Assembly (NCBI RefSeq): GCF_001567585.1
Contig: NZ_LRQV01000020.1
Location: 1-64,000 of the forward strand
DNA from: Micromonospora rosaria
Lineage (GTDB): Bacteria > Actinomycetota > Actinomycetes > Mycobacteriales > Micromonosporaceae
Direction of reading: 5' to 3'
DNA length: 64,000 nucleotides
Below, in pieces: positions 54,101 through 62,815 of the stretch. The position numbers were made by a program, and so were the translations under genes. The notes below the pieces were generated by a model. It ran no database searches. It saw only the letters and a program-made list of their open reading frames with translations, and had not been told where the DNA came from. Each line of letters starts with the position of its first letter. Positions within the stretch are counted from its first letter, which is position 1.

Positions 54101-56267
54101 GATCGTGCCCCCGGCGGACGTGGTGCGGCACGACGCCGACGACCCGTACCTGGTGGTGGCGGCGGACAAGGGCACCGCGACCTTCTCCGACATCGCCAAC
54201 GAGATCTCGGCGGCGCACACCTTCTGGCTGGGCGACGCGTTCGCCTCCGGCGGCTCGGCCGGGTACGACCACAAGAAGATGGGCATCACCGCCCGGGGCG
54301 CCTGGGAGTCGGTGAAGCGGCACTTCCGGGAGCTGGGGCACGACACCCAGAGGCAGGACTTCACCGTGGTCGGCGTCGGCGACATGTCCGGTGACGTGTT
54401 CGGCAACGGGATGCTGCTCTCGGAGCACATCCGGTTGGTGGCCGCCTTCGACCACCGGCACATCTTCATCGACCCGGACCCGGACGCGGCCAGCTCGTAC
54501 GCCGAGCGCAAGCGGCTGTTCGAGCTGCCCCGCTCGTCGTGGGAGGAGTACGACCGGTCGCTGATCTCGGCCGGCGGCGGGGTGCACTCGCGGACCGCCA
54601 AGTCGATCCCGATCACGCCGCAGGTGCGCGGGGTGCTCGGCCTGGCCGGGGACGTCACCCAGCTCTCCCCGCAGGAGCTGATGAAGGCGATCCTCACCGC
54701 TCCGGTGGACCTGTTCTGGAACGGCGGCATCGGCACCTACGTCAAGTCGGCCGGCGAGACCAACGCCGAGGTGGGGGACAAGTCCAACGACGCCATCCGG
54801 GTCGACGGCCGCAGCCTGCGCTGCCGGGTGGTCGGCGAGGGCGGCAACCTCGGCTTCACCCAGCACGGCCGGATCGAGTACGCGCTGGCCGGCGGGCGGA
54901 TCTACACCGACTTCATCGACAACGCGGCCGGGGTGGACTGCTCCGACCACGAGGTGAACATCAAGATCCTGCTGAACACGGCGGTCGCCGACGGCGAACT
55001 GGACCGGCCGGAACGGGACGAACTGCTCGCCGCGATGACCGACGAGGTCGGCGAGCTGGTGCTGCGGGACAACTACGACCAGGCGCGGGCGATCAACAAC
55101 TCGCAGGCGCAGGCCGGCTCGCTGCTCCCGGTGCACCGCCGCATGATCAGCGAACTGGAGCGCTCCGGGGTGCTGGACCGGGCGCTGGAGGGCCTGCCGT
55201 CCGACGACGAGCTGGCCGTCCGGGCCGAGTCCGGGCTGACCGCGCCGGAGTTCGCGGTGCTGCTCGCGTACGTGAAGATCGCGCTGGAGCGGGAGATCCT
55301 CACCGAGGGGATCGCGGACGAGGAGTGGACGACCGAGGTCCTGGTCAACTACTTCCCGACACCGATGCGGCAGCGGTTCGCCGACCGGATGGGCCGGCAC
55401 CGGCTGCGCCGGGACATCGTGACCACGGTGCTGGTCAACGAGGCGATCAACCGGGGCGGCATCTCGTTCGTCTTCCGGGTGGTCGAGGAGACGGCGGCCT
55501 CGGCGGCGGACGTGATCCGGGCGTACGTGGTGGTCCGCGAGGTGTTCGGGCTGCGCGAGCTGTGGGACGCGATCGAGTCGCTGGACAACCGGGTCGACCC
55601 GGAGGTGCAGACCGGCATCTACCTGGACAGCCGGCGGCTGCTGGACCGGGCGGTCCGGTGGCTGGTGACCAACCGGCGCTCCCCGCTGGACGTGCCGGCG
55701 GAGATCGCCCGGCTGCGCGACGGGGTGACCCGGCTGCTGCCGAAGCTGGACGACCTCTTCTACGGCAGCGAGCGGGAGGCCATCGCCGAGCACATCGACT
55801 CCTCGACCCGCAAGGGGCTTCCCCGGGAGCTGGCCGAGCGGGCCACCCGGCTGATGTACAGCTTCGGCCTGCTCGACGTGGTGGAGACCGCCGCGCAGAC
55901 CGGCCGGGACGTGGACGAGGTGGCCTCGATCTACTTCGTCCTCTCCGACCGGTTCCGGGTGGACACCCTGCTGTCGAAGATCTCCCTGCTGCCCCGGGAG
56001 GACCGGTGGCAGACGCTGGCCCGGATGGCGCTGCGCTACGACCTGTACGCCGCGCTGGCCGCGCTCACCGCGGAGGTGCTGGACTCCACCCCGGACAGCC
56101 AGCCGCCGCACGAGCGGGTGTCGCAGTGGGAGCAGTCGAACGCCACCTCGATCCACCGGGCGCAGCGGGCGATGGGGGAGTTCGACGAGTCCCGCGCGGA
56201 CCTCGCCGCCCTGTCGGTGCTGCTGCGCCAGATCCGTACCCTGGTCCGGACCTCCGCCGCCGCCTGA
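51192..56267 (+). CDS. gdh: NAD-dependent glutamate dehydrogenase, large (180-kDa) type
   Basis: The 1,691-residue enzyme deaminates glutamate to 2-oxoglutarate. It belongs to the large class found in Streptomyces and mycobacteria (about 1,600 residues). Long N-terminal ACT-like regulatory regions ([36 protein letters not shown]) precede the catalytic core. [20 protein letters not shown] and [20 protein letters not shown] hold the substrate-binding Lys residues, and [17 protein letters not shown] is the NAD-binding motif. The C-terminal ~500 residues are helical. The ATG at 51192 follows GGGGAG. It stands alone as a single transcription unit. Confidence 0.96.
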   Translation: [1691 protein letters not shown]

Positions 56268-56306
56268 CCGCCCGGCCGGCACGGTCACCCGACCGCGCCG
56301 GCCGGC

Positions 56307-57014
56307 TCACTCGGCGAGGGTGGCGAAGACCACCGTGTTGTTCAGGTACGTCCGCGCGGAGCGGTCGAACTGCCCGCCGCAGGTGACCAGCCGCAGGCCC
56401 GGCCGGTCGTTCGGGCCGTACACCAGGGTGCTGGGGAAATCGGTCTTCGGGTACGACCGGACCGCCTCGACGGTGAAGGTGAGCGTCCGGCCGTCGGCCC
56501 GGCTGACCCGGATGCTGCTCCCGGGCTGGAGCGCGCCGAGTTCCCAGAAGACGGCGGGACCGTTGCGGTTGTCGACGTGCCCGACGATCACCGCGTTGCC
56601 GGTCTCGCCCGGACTGGCCCCCGGCTCGTACCAGCCGGTGAGGTCGGCCTGCTCCAGCGGCGGGGTCTGCACCGTGCCGTCCGGGTTCGTGCCCAGCGGG
56701 ACGATCCGGGCGTGTACCCCGATCTGCGGGATCGACACGGCCGTCGGCTGGGACCGGGGCAGCGCGGCGGCCCCGTCCCGGGGCTCCTCGGACGGCGGTA
56801 CCAGGTCGGGGTCGGCCCGGTCGGCGGAGGGGGTCGGCCCGGCCTGGGTCAGGGGCTGCGGTGGCGGGGCGGTGGTCTCGGGGCGCATCGCCACGCCCAG
56901 CATCGCCGCCCCGGCCATGGCGACGGTGAGGACGACGGCCGCGCCGGCGGCGCGCCACGGGGTTCCGTGACGGCCGCCGGCCCGGTTCGTCCGCACGTCA
57001 GACCAGGGATCCAT
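56307..57014 (-). CDS. Class E/F-type sortase
   Basis: The 235-residue transpeptidase has an N-terminal membrane helix (about 22-43), a Pro-rich stalk, and a sortase barrel with H146 (VIVGHVDNR), C212 (LVTCGG) and a nearby Arg (R218/R221 in DRSARTYLNN). The HVD and TCGG context fits actinobacterial class F enzymes. Its ATG lies inside the end of the upstream gene (17-bp overlap), so it is translated with the charged surface protein and may anchor it. Confidence 0.9.
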   Translation of the reverse strand: MDPWSDVRTNRAGGRHGTPWRAAGAAVVLTVAMAGAAMLGVAMRPETTAPPPQPLTQAGPTPSADRADPDLVPPSEEPRDGAAALPRSQPTAVSIPQIGVHARIVPLGTNPDGTVQTPPLEQADLTGWYEPGASPGETGNAVIVGHVDNRNGPAVFWELGALQPGSSIRVSRADGRTLTFTVEAVRSYPKTDFPSTLVYGPNDRPGLRLVTCGGQFDRSARTYLNNTVVFATLAE

Positions 57015-58053
57015 TGGTCCGGCGCCGCCGCATCAGCACGACGCCACCGAGCGCCGCGGCGCCCAGCATGCCCGCCCCGCTGGCGGCCAGGCCCGTGTCG
57101 GTGCCGGCCCCGGTGCCGCCGGCACCGGCCTCGACGCCGCCGCGCGGCAGGACGACCAGTTCGCCCTCGCCGCACGAGCCCTTGAGCTCGTACGCGCCCG
57201 GCTCGGCGTCCCACGGGATCTTGACCTCGGCGAAGTACACGAACTCCTTCTCCTCGCGCGCCTCGTCCTCGCCGGCCCGGTCGTGCTCCTTGGCCTCGTC
57301 GGACTCCTCGCCCTTCTTCTCGCCCTCGTGCTTCTTGTCGCCTTCGTCCTTCTTCTCGCCCTCGTGCTTCTTCTCGTCCTCGTGCTTCTTGGCTTCCTCC
57401 TCCTTCTTCTTCCGCTCCTCCTCTTCCTTCTTCTTGGCCTCGTCGGAGGCGTCGTCGGCGGCCCCGCCGGCCCAGCCGCCGTCCTCCTGCTTGCCCTCTT
57501 CGTAGGAGCCGCTCTTCTCGCCGTGCGAGCCCTTCTCCTCCTCGCCGTAGGAGCCGCGCTCCTCGCCGTAGGAGCCCTTCTTCTCGCCGTGCGAGCCCTT
57601 CTTCTCCTCGCCGTACGAGCCGCTTTCCTCGCCGTAGGAGCCCTTCTCCTCTTCGCCGTAGGAGCCGCGCTCCTCGCCGTAGGAGCCCTTCTCCTCGTCG
57701 CCGTACGAGCCCTTGCCGTGCCAGGACTCGCCGCTCCGCTCGCCGTCCTTGCCGTGCCGGCCGCCCTCTTCGCGGTCCTTCTTCTCGGCGGGGCGCAGCT
57801 TGACCTTCCCGGTCACCTCGGACCAGACGAAGGCCTCCTTCTGCGCCTCCTCGCAGACCTCGACGAGCTTGACCTTGTGCCCGGCCTCGACGACCTCGGG
57901 CTCGGCCAGGACGTGGCCCTTCTTGTGCTCACCATCCGGCCGGCCCCCGTCGGCGAGAGCGGTGGCGGGAGCGAACACCAACAGCGACGCACCGCCGAGG
58001 GCGGCACCAGCGACGACCTTCCCGAGCATCTTGTTAGCCATGACCTGAGTCAC
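56998..58053 (-). CDS. Secreted, highly charged repeat protein with C-terminal anchor
   Basis: The 351-residue protein has a signal peptide (cleavage near ALA-DG, about residue 35), a short domain with EVCEEAQKEAFVWSEVTGKVKL, ten GS(Y/H)GEE-type repeats (115-185) and a Lys/Glu-rich segment (about 205-275). A second beta-like domain follows (EFVYFAEVKIPWDAEPGAYEL), then a Gly-rich stretch, a hydrophobic helix and RRRRTNGSLV. The ending looks like a sortase signal, but no LPxTG is present; LPRGG lies about 15 residues before the helix. It overlaps the sortase gene. GTG 58053 has AGGG nearby; ATG 58041 is the alternative. Confidence 0.85.
   Translation of the reverse strand: MTQVMANKMLGKVVAGAALGGASLLVFAPATALADGGRPDGEHKKGHVLAEPEVVEAGHKVKLVEVCEEAQKEAFVWSEVTGKVKLRPAEKKDREEGGRHGKDGERSGESWHGKGSYGDEEKGSYGEERGSYGEEEKGSYGEESGSYGEEKKGSHGEKKGSYGEERGSYGEEEKGSHGEKSGSYEEGKQEDGGWAGGAADDASDEAKKKEEEERKKKEEEAKKHEDEKKHEGEKKDEGDKKHEGEKKGEESDEAKEHDRAGEDEAREEKEFVYFAEVKIPWDAEPGAYELKGSCGEGELVVLPRGGVEAGAGGTGAGTDTGLAASGAGMLGAAALGGVVLMRRRRTNGSLV
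57499..57711 (-). repeat. GSYGEE tandem repeats
   Basis: Ten 7-8-residue units such as GSYGEER, GSYGEEEK, GSHGEKK and GSYGEES follow each other at residues 115-185. At DNA level these are imperfect 21-24-bp units. Higher-order pairing is visible (GSYGEER then GSYGEEEK occurs twice), which points to duplication of pairs. Confidence 0.88.
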
Positions 58054-58276
58054 TCCATCCCTTTTTGTCCTGAACCCGGCGACAGCCGAGCTACGACCGA
58101 CGTTAGACCGTTTCGCGAGTTATGAGGGGAAAAATTCGCGTTTTGCTATCGGTTGGGTGACCCGCCGCTCCAGCGCCGTAAGCGGGCCTTGCCCACCGGG
58201 TGCGCCGGTCCGGCCCGGCCGGGGGATCTCGACTCGATCGCCCCGGCCGGGCCGGACCTGTCCGGGTCGGGCGGGG

Positions 58277-59827
58277 TCAGCGGAAGCAGCTGCCGACCGA
58301 GGTGGGACTGCCCTCGCAGTTGGTGGGCTGGTTGCGGGCGATGACGCTCTCGTCGTCGACGGCCGCCCGCAGTTTGTTCGCGTGGACCCCGCCCGGGTTG
58401 CGGACCGCCCGGTTCCCGGTCACCTGGCTGGCGAAGAGGCTGACCTGCCCGGACGTGGCGTGGATGCCGCCGCCGGCGGAGGTCGCCCCGACGGCGCCGT
58501 TCCCGCTCACCTCGGTACGCCGGACGGGCACGTTGGACTGCTCGACGTACAGCCCGCCGCCGTTGCCGCGCGCCACGTTGGCCCGGACCACGCTCTCGTC
58601 CAGGGTGAGCAGGCCCTTGACGGCCGAGATGCCGCCGCCGTTGCGGGTGGCGACGTTGTCGCGGACGGTCATACCGCGCAGCGCGAGCGTCGCGTCGGCG
58701 TTGGCGACCCCGCCGCCGACCTCGGCGGTGTTCCCGACGACCTCGGTGTCCCAGACCCGGGTACGGGCCGAGAAGCTGGCGATGCCGCCGCCCTGCGCCG
58801 CCTGGTTCTGGCGGAAGGTGCTGTCGCCGACCTCGGCGGCACCCCGGAAGTTGGCGAACCCGCCGCCGGTCGAGGCGGCGCGGTTGTCGGCGAAGGTCGA
58901 GCCGGTCACGGTGAGGACGCCCCCGTTGAGCAGGGCGCCGCCCCGGCCGGTCTTGGCGGCGGCGACGTTGCGGGTGAAGGTGCTGTCGGTGACGACCAGG
59001 TTGCCGTCGTTGAAGACCGCCCCGCCACCGCCCTCCGCCGAGAAGGAGACGCTGTCGGTGACCGTCACCCCGTCGAGCACCGCGCTGCCGCCGTGCACGA
59101 CGTGCACGCTGCCGCCCTCGGCGACCGAGCGGCCGTTGCGGAGGGTGACGTCGCTCAGTTTCAGCTCGCCCCCGTCGCGGACGGTGAAGAAGCGGAACTC
59201 GGCCGCGTTCGGGTCCCGGGCGATGGTCGCGCCCGCGCCCCGGATCTCGATCGGGTGGTAGACGACCGGCAGGCCGGAGCTGTTCTCCCGGCGGAGCTCC
59301 GCCCGGCTCTTGTCGGTGTTGGTGGCGTTCTCGCCGTTCTCCAGCCGGTCGGCGGTCTCCCGGGCGTCGCGCACCCCACCGTCGAAGCGGTCGTCGTCGG
59401 CGGCGGCCTCGGTCAGCACGTAGGTGCACGACGAGGCGAGGCGCAGCACGCCGCCACCCTGCGCGTCGAGGTGCACGAGCGCGGCGATGAGCCGGGCCGG
59501 GTCGCACGGCACGTCCAGCGTGACCCCGGCCGGCCGGTCACCCTGCGTGGTGGGCCGGCTCGGCGGGGACGGCTCCGCGCGGTCGGTGTCCCCGTCGCGG
59601 GGTGTGCCGGTGGCCCGGACGGCTCCAGGGTTGAGCGCGACCGAGGAGGACCCGGCGAGCACCGGGCCGAACAGGTCGGTTCCGCCGGGCGGGCCGGCCA
59701 CCCCGGTCAGGCCGGTTGCCCCGGCCACCAGGCTGCCCGCCACCAGCCCGCCGGCCAGCAACCGTCGCCGCCTGGTCCGGGCCCGGGGCTGGCCCCGGCC
59801 GTCGTGGCTCCTGTGCAACGTCGACAT
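58277..59827 (-). CDS. Secreted right-handed beta-helix protein
   Basis: The 516-residue protein starts with a basic n-region ending RTRRRRLLAGGLVAG, a signal that may use Tat or Sec. It then has a disordered Pro/Thr region and, from about residue 185, about ten beta-helix coils with NxxxxxGGG(I/V/L) turns (for example NAAEFRFFTVRDGGEL, NGGGISAVKGLLTL, NVARGNGGGLYVE). It ends NQPTNCEGSPTSVGSCF, a capping motif with two Cys. The fold suggests a carbohydrate-binding or lyase role, but no catalytic site is recognisable. AGGAAA precedes the ATG. It is divergent from the cellulase gene. Confidence 0.85.
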   Translation of the reverse strand: MSTLHRSHDGRGQPRARTRRRRLLAGGLVAGSLVAGATGLTGVAGPPGGTDLFGPVLAGSSSVALNPGAVRATGTPRDGDTDRAEPSPPSRPTTQGDRPAGVTLDVPCDPARLIAALVHLDAQGGGVLRLASSCTYVLTEAAADDDRFDGGVRDARETADRLENGENATNTDKSRAELRRENSSGLPVVYHPIEIRGAGATIARDPNAAEFRFFTVRDGGELKLSDVTLRNGRSVAEGGSVHVVHGGSAVLDGVTVTDSVSFSAEGGGGAVFNDGNLVVTDSTFTRNVAAAKTGRGGALLNGGVLTVTGSTFADNRAASTGGGFANFRGAAEVGDSTFRQNQAAQGGGIASFSARTRVWDTEVVGNTAEVGGGVANADATLALRGMTVRDNVATRNGGGISAVKGLLTLDESVVRANVARGNGGGLYVEQSNVPVRRTEVSGNGAVGATSAGGGIHATSGQVSLFASQVTGNRAVRNPGGVHANKLRAAVDDESVIARNQPTNCEGSPTSVGSCFR

Positions 59828-60315
59828 CGAGTTTCCTGCCTTTCACGGATGACACGGCCGCACCAGACCGGGCGCGGAGTGGCTGAACGTCTTTCACAGT
59901 CACTGAAGGTCACCGTAAGGCGTAAACTGGACATCAAGGGTCAATATGAAGAAATCATATGAATCTTCTTAGAGTTTCATTGTGGTGGCGAATCGTGACG
60001 GCCAGGTTTCGGTCGTGCTGGTTCGGTGGGAGATAATTAATCGAGCCGTTGCCATGGAAGCGCTCCCATGCAAGAATCGCTGCACGCGGTTCGGGGAGCC
60101 ACACCGCGAAGGCAGATGTCGAGGGCAGCCGGTTCGCCGGTACGACACTCCGCCGCCGGCCGGCCGTCGCGTCGGCCGTGACACCACCACCAGCCCGTCC
60201 GGGTCGGGCACCCCCCGAAAATCCCGTGGCACCGATGGCCGTCCTCCAGGGCGTCCCCCGGGGCCGTACCGCTGGGTCGATCGTGGACCCGGTCTCGCCC
60301 AAGGAGAACACAGGC
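59828..60315. other. Divergent AT-rich intergenic region
   Basis: These 488 bases contain no gene. Around 59915-60000 the DNA is unusually AT-rich, with a direct repeat of ATATGAA (near 59945 and 59958) and a TTCTTAGAG stretch. GATAAT (60032-60037) with TTCGGT (60008-60013, 18-nt spacer) is a promoter candidate for the cellulase. The CebR-like site follows at 60055. The leader from there to 60315 shows no clear structure. Confidence 0.55.
60055..60068. promoter_or_regulatory. CebR-like cellobiose-repressor operator
   Basis: TGGAAGCGCTCCCA differs at one position from the known CebR box TGGGAGCGCTCCCA, a 14-bp palindrome bound by LacI-family CebR in Streptomyces and Thermobifida and released by cello-oligosaccharides. 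It lies about 18 bp past a GATAAT -10 candidate and 247 bp before the cellulase start, so it could block transcription elongation. Confidence 0.8.
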
Positions 60316-62118
60316 ATGAATGTGTGGAGAAGGCTGTCCGGCCAGCGCCGGGCGCTCGCGCTCGCCGGCGCGGGGGCCCTGGTCGCGGGCGGACTGGTGA
60401 CCCTCCCGGTCACCGCGGCGCACGCCGCGACGCAGTGCGACGTCACCTGGACGACCAACGACTGGCAGGGTGGCTTCACCGCCAACGTCACCATCAGGAA
60501 CATCGGTGACGCGGTCAACGGCTGGACGCTGGGCTGGACGTTCCCGAACAGCAGCCAGCGCGTGGTGCAGGGCTGGTCCGCCGAGATCAGCCAGACCGGC
60601 AGCCAGGTGACCGCCCGGAACCTGTCGTACAACGGCTCGCTGGCCAGCGGCGCCTCGACCAGCTTCGGCTTCAACGGCTCGTGGAGCGGCAGCAACCCGA
60701 AGCCGACCTCGTTCACCCTGAACGGGACGGTCTGCAACGGTGGCACCACGCCCACCACGCCGCCGACGACCCCGCCGACGACGCCCCCCACCACGCCGCC
60801 GACGACTCCGCCGACGACGCCCCCCACCACGCCGCCGACCACCCCGCCGGTGGGCGGTCCCCGCGTGGACAACCCCTACCTGAACGCCCGGGGTTACGTG
60901 AACCCGGAGTGGAAGGCCAAGGCCGAGTCCGTCCCGGGCGGCAACCGGATCTCCAACACCTCCACCGCCGTCTGGATCGACCGGATCGCGGCGATCGAGG
61001 GTACCGACAACAGCCAGTCCAACGGCCCGATGGGCGTGCGTGACCACCTGGACGAGGCCCTGCGGCAGGGTGTGGACTACATCCAGTTCGTCATCTACAA
61101 CCTCCCCGGCCGCGACTGCGCCGCCCTCGCCTCCAACGGTGAGCTGAAGGCGGACGAGCTGCCCAAGTACAAGGCCCAGTACATCGACCCGATCAAGGCG
61201 ATCCAGGGCGACGCGAAGTACCGCAACCTGCGGATCATCAACATCATCGAGATCGACTCGCTGCCGAACCTGGTGACCAACACCTCCGGCAACCCGGGCG
61301 GCACCGCGATGTGTGACACCGTGAAGGCCAACGGTGCCTACGTCAACGGTGTCGGCTACGCCCTGGCGCAGCTCGGCTCGATCCCGAACGTCTACAACTA
61401 CATCGACGCCGCCCACCACGGCTGGATCGGCTGGGACAGCAACTTCACCCCCACCGCCAACATCCTCCGGGACGCCTCCCGCGCCTCCGGGGCCTCCGCG
61501 GCCAACGTGCACGGCTTCATCGTGAACACCGCGAACTACTCCGCGCTCAAGGAGCCGTACGTCAAGATCACCGACTCGGTGAACGGGCAGACGGTCCGGC
61601 AGTCGAAGTGGATCGACTGGAACCAGTACAACGACGAGCTGACCTTCGCCCAGGCCTTCCGCAACGAGCTGGTCCGGGTCGGCTTCGACGCCAACATCGG
61701 CATGCTGATCGACACCTCCCGCAACGGCTGGGGCGGCGCCGCCCGGCCCACCGGCCCGGGCCCGTCGACCAGCGTGGACGCCTACGTCAACGGTGGCCGG
61801 GTGGACCGGCGGATCCACGCCGGTAACTGGTGCAACCAGGCCGGTGCGGGCCTCGGCGAGCGGCCGACGGCCGCCCCCGAGCCGGGCATCGACGCCTACG
61901 TCTGGGTGAAGCCCCCGGGTGAGTCGGACGGCTCCAGCCGGGAGATCCCGAACACCGACGGCAAGGGCTTCGACCGGATGTGCGACCCGACCTACACCGG
62001 TAACGCCCGCAACGGCAACAGCATGAGCGGCGCCCTGGGCGACGCCCCGATCTCGGGGGCCTGGTTCCCGGCGCAGTTCACCCAGCTCATGCAGAACGCG
62101 TACCCGCCGCTCAGCTGA
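60316..62118 (+). CDS. Secreted cellulase/cellobiohydrolase (CBM2-GH6)
   Basis: The 600-residue enzyme has a signal peptide (cleavage after AHA, residue 37) and a CBM2 cellulose-binding domain (about 40-142, with Cys at each end). A linker of repeated TPPT units follows (about 143-175), then a GH6 domain. Catalytic residues fit D267 in LPGRDCAALAS and the acid D314 in IIEIDSLPNLVTN. WCNQAGAGLGERPTA and YVWVKPPGESDGSS are typical of GH6 exoglucanases. AAGGAG lies 9 nt before the ATG. A CebR-like operator upstream implies induction by cellobiose. Confidence 0.95.
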   Translation: MNVWRRLSGQRRALALAGAGALVAGGLVTLPVTAAHAATQCDVTWTTNDWQGGFTANVTIRNIGDAVNGWTLGWTFPNSSQRVVQGWSAEISQTGSQVTARNLSYNGSLASGASTSFGFNGSWSGSNPKPTSFTLNGTVCNGGTTPTTPPTTPPTTPPTTPPTTPPTTPPTTPPTTPPVGGPRVDNPYLNARGYVNPEWKAKAESVPGGNRISNTSTAVWIDRIAAIEGTDNSQSNGPMGVRDHLDEALRQGVDYIQFVIYNLPGRDCAALASNGELKADELPKYKAQYIDPIKAIQGDAKYRNLRIINIIEIDSLPNLVTNTSGNPGGTAMCDTVKANGAYVNGVGYALAQLGSIPNVYNYIDAAHHGWIGWDSNFTPTANILRDASRASGASAANVHGFIVNTANYSALKEPYVKITDSVNGQTVRQSKWIDWNQYNDELTFAQAFRNELVRVGFDANIGMLIDTSRNGWGGAARPTGPGPSTSVDAYVNGGRVDRRIHAGNWCNQAGAGLGERPTAAPEPGIDAYVWVKPPGESDGSSREIPNTDGKGFDRMCDPTYTGNARNGNSMSGALGDAPISGAWFPAQFTQLMQNAYPPLS

Positions 62119-62179
62119 GCTGACGGACACGCTTACCCGCCGCTTCCGGTAGTGAGGCACCGAGCGGCAGGTTCCCCCG

Positions 62180-62219
62180 GGGTCCCCGACCCGACCGGCA
62201 CCGGTCGGGTCGGGGACCC
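62180..62219 (+). terminator. Long perfect hairpin after the cellulase gene
   Basis: GGGTCCCCGACCCGACCGG (62180-62198) is the exact reverse complement of 62201-62219, giving 19-bp arms separated by CA. It lies 62 nt after the stop. No U-run follows. The very GC-rich stem should be extremely stable. Confidence 0.8.
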
Positions 62220-62370
62220 ACCCCTCTTCCGCCCCGCGTCCGCCGACCCGCCCCACGGGCCGGCGGACGCGGGGCGGCGCGGCTCAGCGGCCGACGTGCC
62301 TCAGCGGCCGACACACGTCAGCGGCCGGTGCAGCTCAGCGGCCGGCACCAGCCCGGGAGGCGGCCCCGAC

Positions 62371-62736
62371 TCAGGGGACCGTCCGCTCCACCGCCGCCGA
62401 CCCCTGCTCGGCCAGGTCCCGGCGGGCGCGTTCCAGGTTCTCCGGGGTGCGGTCCTGACCCCGTGCCGCCACCAGGTCCTCCGGTTCCCAGGGCTGCTCA
62501 CCGCCGGTCCGGATGGTGTCCCCACCGGCTCCGGTGCCGGCCCCGTACGGGTCGCCGAGCAGGTCGTCGGTGGCCGGGCCGGCGTCGACCGGCTCACCGG
62601 GACCGGCGAACCGTGGGCTGTCCCGGTCGACGCCGCCACCGGTACGCAACTGCGGCACGGTGCTCTCGTCGTCCACCGCGGCGGCCACCTCGGGGCTCTC
62701 CTCCAGCGGCCGGCGGCCCTGATCCCGTTGCGTCAT
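62371..62736 (-). CDS. Small acidic hypothetical protein
   Basis: The 121-residue product is unrecognised. It is hydrophilic, rich in Gly, Asp, Glu and Arg, with no membrane segment. The N-terminal half contains EESPEVAAAVDDESTVPQLR and the C-terminal part PWEPEDLVAARGQDRTPENL. The regular composition suggests a disordered or stress-type protein. The ATG at 62736 has GGAGGG about 10 nt upstream, favouring it over the codon at 62805. I recall similar proteins only in Micromonosporaceae. Confidence 0.7.
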   Translation of the reverse strand: MTQRDQGRRPLEESPEVAAAVDDESTVPQLRTGGGVDRDSPRFAGPGEPVDAGPATDDLLGDPYGAGTGAGGDTIRTGGEQPWEPEDLVAARGQDRTPENLERARRDLAEQGSAAVERTVP

Positions 62737-62815
62737 GATTGCTGCCCTCCTGTCCCCAGGCGCGTACCCTCGTCCCACTCGCGTACCCCCTCCGACGGCC
62801 ACCATGCCGGGTCGC

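Noticed and set aside
51357..56288. 1,643-codon open frame on the minus strand opposite gdh
   Set aside because: It is a shadow of the gdh reading frame. The translation is Val/Gly/Arg/His/Asp-rich with no domain, and gdh matches a known family over its whole length.
57283..58125. Leucine-rich frame on the plus strand resembling a membrane protein
   Set aside because: The Leu/Val runs are the complement of Lys/Glu-rich codons (AAG, GAG) in the charged repeat protein on the other strand, so this is a composition artefact.
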